64,000 nucleotides of DNA from Solitalea longa (GTDB lineage Bacteria; Bacteroidota; Bacteroidia; Sphingobacteriales; Sphingobacteriaceae), in NCBI RefSeq assembly GCF_002920915.1, contig NZ_PQVF01000013.1:1-64000 (forward strand), in the 5' to 3' direction. Positions 63,701 to 64,000 of this stretch are shown one piece after another. Positions within the stretch are counted from its first letter, which is position 1; the number at the start of each line of letters is the position of its first letter. The notes under the pieces are model-generated. The model saw nothing but the letters and a program-made list of their open reading frames with translations. It ran no database searches and was not told the origin of the DNA. The position numbers and the translations under genes were made by a program.

Positions 63701-63772
63701 AGCTTGTGCACATGCAAAATGGATGGAAAATGAGGAAATAATGAACGCTAACAGACCTGATTTTTTAATCAT
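60740..63772 (-). CDS. Large periplasmic TPR protein
   Basis: 1010 residues with a signal peptide (1-22) and about 20 or more TPR-like repeats along the whole length (for example YNKAKAHFSNV, YDKAIGQLEKLI, YGKAADYFERYV). Similar to the long TPR proteins of Bacteroidota encoded with ExbB/ExbD/TonB. Likely a protein-interaction scaffold in the periplasm. First gene of the six-gene operon that ends with the TonB-like gene. Confidence 0.85.
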   Translation of the reverse strand: MIKKSGLLAFIISSFSIHFACAQATAEYTVNETYRKALELFDSQKYASANELFRQVYTEVNSTTNSSYDPSKNTTTKVNAEYYAAVCALELNNKNAESELLSFIKTYPDNPKSKTAKFQIGKVYFKNESYTEALNWFTQVEEIDLNETDQLEYNFKLGYCYFVAKDYNKAKAHFSNVKDGANRFSEDATYYYAHIAYINKDYPTALSHLNKIKNSPKYAEIYQFYTAQIFLINGKYDDVIAFTEPIVSKGNSKYKPQLHKILGAAYFNKKNYPIAQRNFDVYLSNSAATADQTTQDTYQIGYTYYQNKEYDKAIGQLEKLIDADDAYGQYGMLTLGNAFLAKQNKLNARAAFQRGAKLTYDEGVREDCLLNYAKLAYETNFSQQGLTAAKEFVSKYPRSKNIDEAKTLLGEILLSSKNYKEALETLESVKKRKENTDLLYQKVAYYRGAEVFNARDFSYAAELFDKSLNNPVDGKIEMQALYWKAESLFELQRYDEAINTYDDFLSYPGIAGLPIYKYAYYNVGYAYFQRENYGKAADYFERYVNSTNADKKMAMDATLRIGDCNFVAKSYDKALTQYNKVIIAGAAGADYAIFQKAMIQGVQNKLNDKIYSLKSLLELYPHSSYNDDAIYESAYASFVLNNYEQAKAGFNDIIQRFPNSSYVPKAMLNIGLIYVNTEDDNNALTAYKAIVTKYPNTSESKEAVLAIKNIYVDKGNTGEFLTYAKNTPGAAISASAQDSISFEAANNVYMKGKCDESVPAFTTYINEFANGYFINDAHFNRAECLMKQKRTDEALADYQYLAAKTNKYSEKALFNTSKIYLDKKDFESAKPYLKRLESADFKANYGYAIVGLMRVSNEENNTDSTLYYANKVISFDKMPLEEINAAHLFSAKAYLTKGDTTIAVKSLGNVSSTTKSVNAAEAKYLTALIQYNKGQYKQSQKSCFEVIDNLSNHDYWVAKSFLLLADNYYKQGDNFQAKSTLQSILDNYEGSDDIIPSAKEKLAKINRSGK

Positions 63773-63948
63773 TGTTGATGAACTCTATATAAAATAATTT
63801 AATCCTTATCTCGATTGCCCTATTAGGCAAAGTTTGTACTACTAATTAGCTTTTCTGGTAAATCGAACCGGGGGTAAGCCCTTGTTTTTATGAATAAACT
63901 GTTCAAAATCTAAAATTATTGCAATTCTTGGCCTTAATTGGTTTAGAG

Positions 63949-63968
63949 TTATTCACAGGTGTGGATAA
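63949..63968. promoter_or_regulatory. Inverted pair of DnaA-box-like 9-mers
   Basis: TTATTCACA (63949-63957), then GG, then TGTGGATAA (63960-63968), the latter the exact reverse complement of the consensus DnaA box TTATCCACA. Two head-to-head boxes 2 bp apart. It could control a gene to the right (such as dnaA) or belong to an origin. The 177 bp between it and the TPR gene hold no credible gene. Confidence 0.45.
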
Positions 63969-64000
63969 TTCATGCATATGTAAGTCGAAAGTTACATAAG

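Noticed and set aside
1-64000. tRNA genes, insertion sequences or prophage genes
   Set aside because: I looked through the intergenic regions and ORFs and saw no cloverleaf, transposase, integrase or phage protein. A tRNA scan would be decisive.

Overview
The window looks like chromosomal DNA of a Bacteroidota bacterium, most likely of the Sphingobacteriales type. Supporting signs are AT-rich DNA, weak Shine-Dalgarno sequences, many -7 boxes of the TAnnTTTG type, a HU-CCDC81/ExbB/ExbD/TonB/TPR envelope operon, and a clade II (Sec-exported) nitrous-oxide reductase cluster. The genus cannot be fixed from the sequence alone.

Layout. 1-80: 3' end of a 5S rRNA and its terminator, so an rRNA operon lies to the left. 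81-625: non-coding stretch with a palindromic repeat, a structured-RNA candidate and a LacI-type operator. 626-4477: large secreted GH31 glycosidase with discoidin, dockerin and cohesin-like parts. 4805-12636: nuoHIJKLMN, the membrane arm of complex I plus NuoI, without nuoA-G. 12.7-32.9 kb: mixed housekeeping and small genes, including the agmatine-to-putrescine pair aguB/aguA, an amidophosphoribosyltransferase, dCMP-deaminase-like protein, guaA, a PBP1-like lipoprotein and an RsmB-type methyltransferase.

33.1-46.1 kb is the most distinctive part. On the minus strand it carries an NO/N2O block: TPR protein, polytopic His-rich membrane protein, ric (Fe-S repair), tandem DUF2249 protein, a second His-rich membrane protein, SufT-like protein, Rrf2 regulator with three cysteines, cytochrome c, nosZ, an uncharacterised membrane protein, nosL, nosDFY and a second near-duplicate cytochrome c. 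A 24-bp motif is shared exactly by the ric and nosD promoters and nearly by the nosZ leader, which suggests one regulator controls N2O respiration and NO-damage repair. No nitrite or NO reductase gene is present in the window.

46.1-64 kb: VOC proteins, YebC, MarC, two amino-acid permeases flanking a K+-dependent-type membrane pyrophosphatase with an odd cysteine tail, a cold-shock protein, folC, and the TonB/ExbD/ExbB/HU-CCDC81/OMP/TPR operon. The right edge holds an inverted pair of DnaA-box-like sequences.

Intergenic spaces hold at least four different families of imperfect palindromes built from short repeated words. Functions are assigned from recognised motifs and family resemblance only; no database search was possible.
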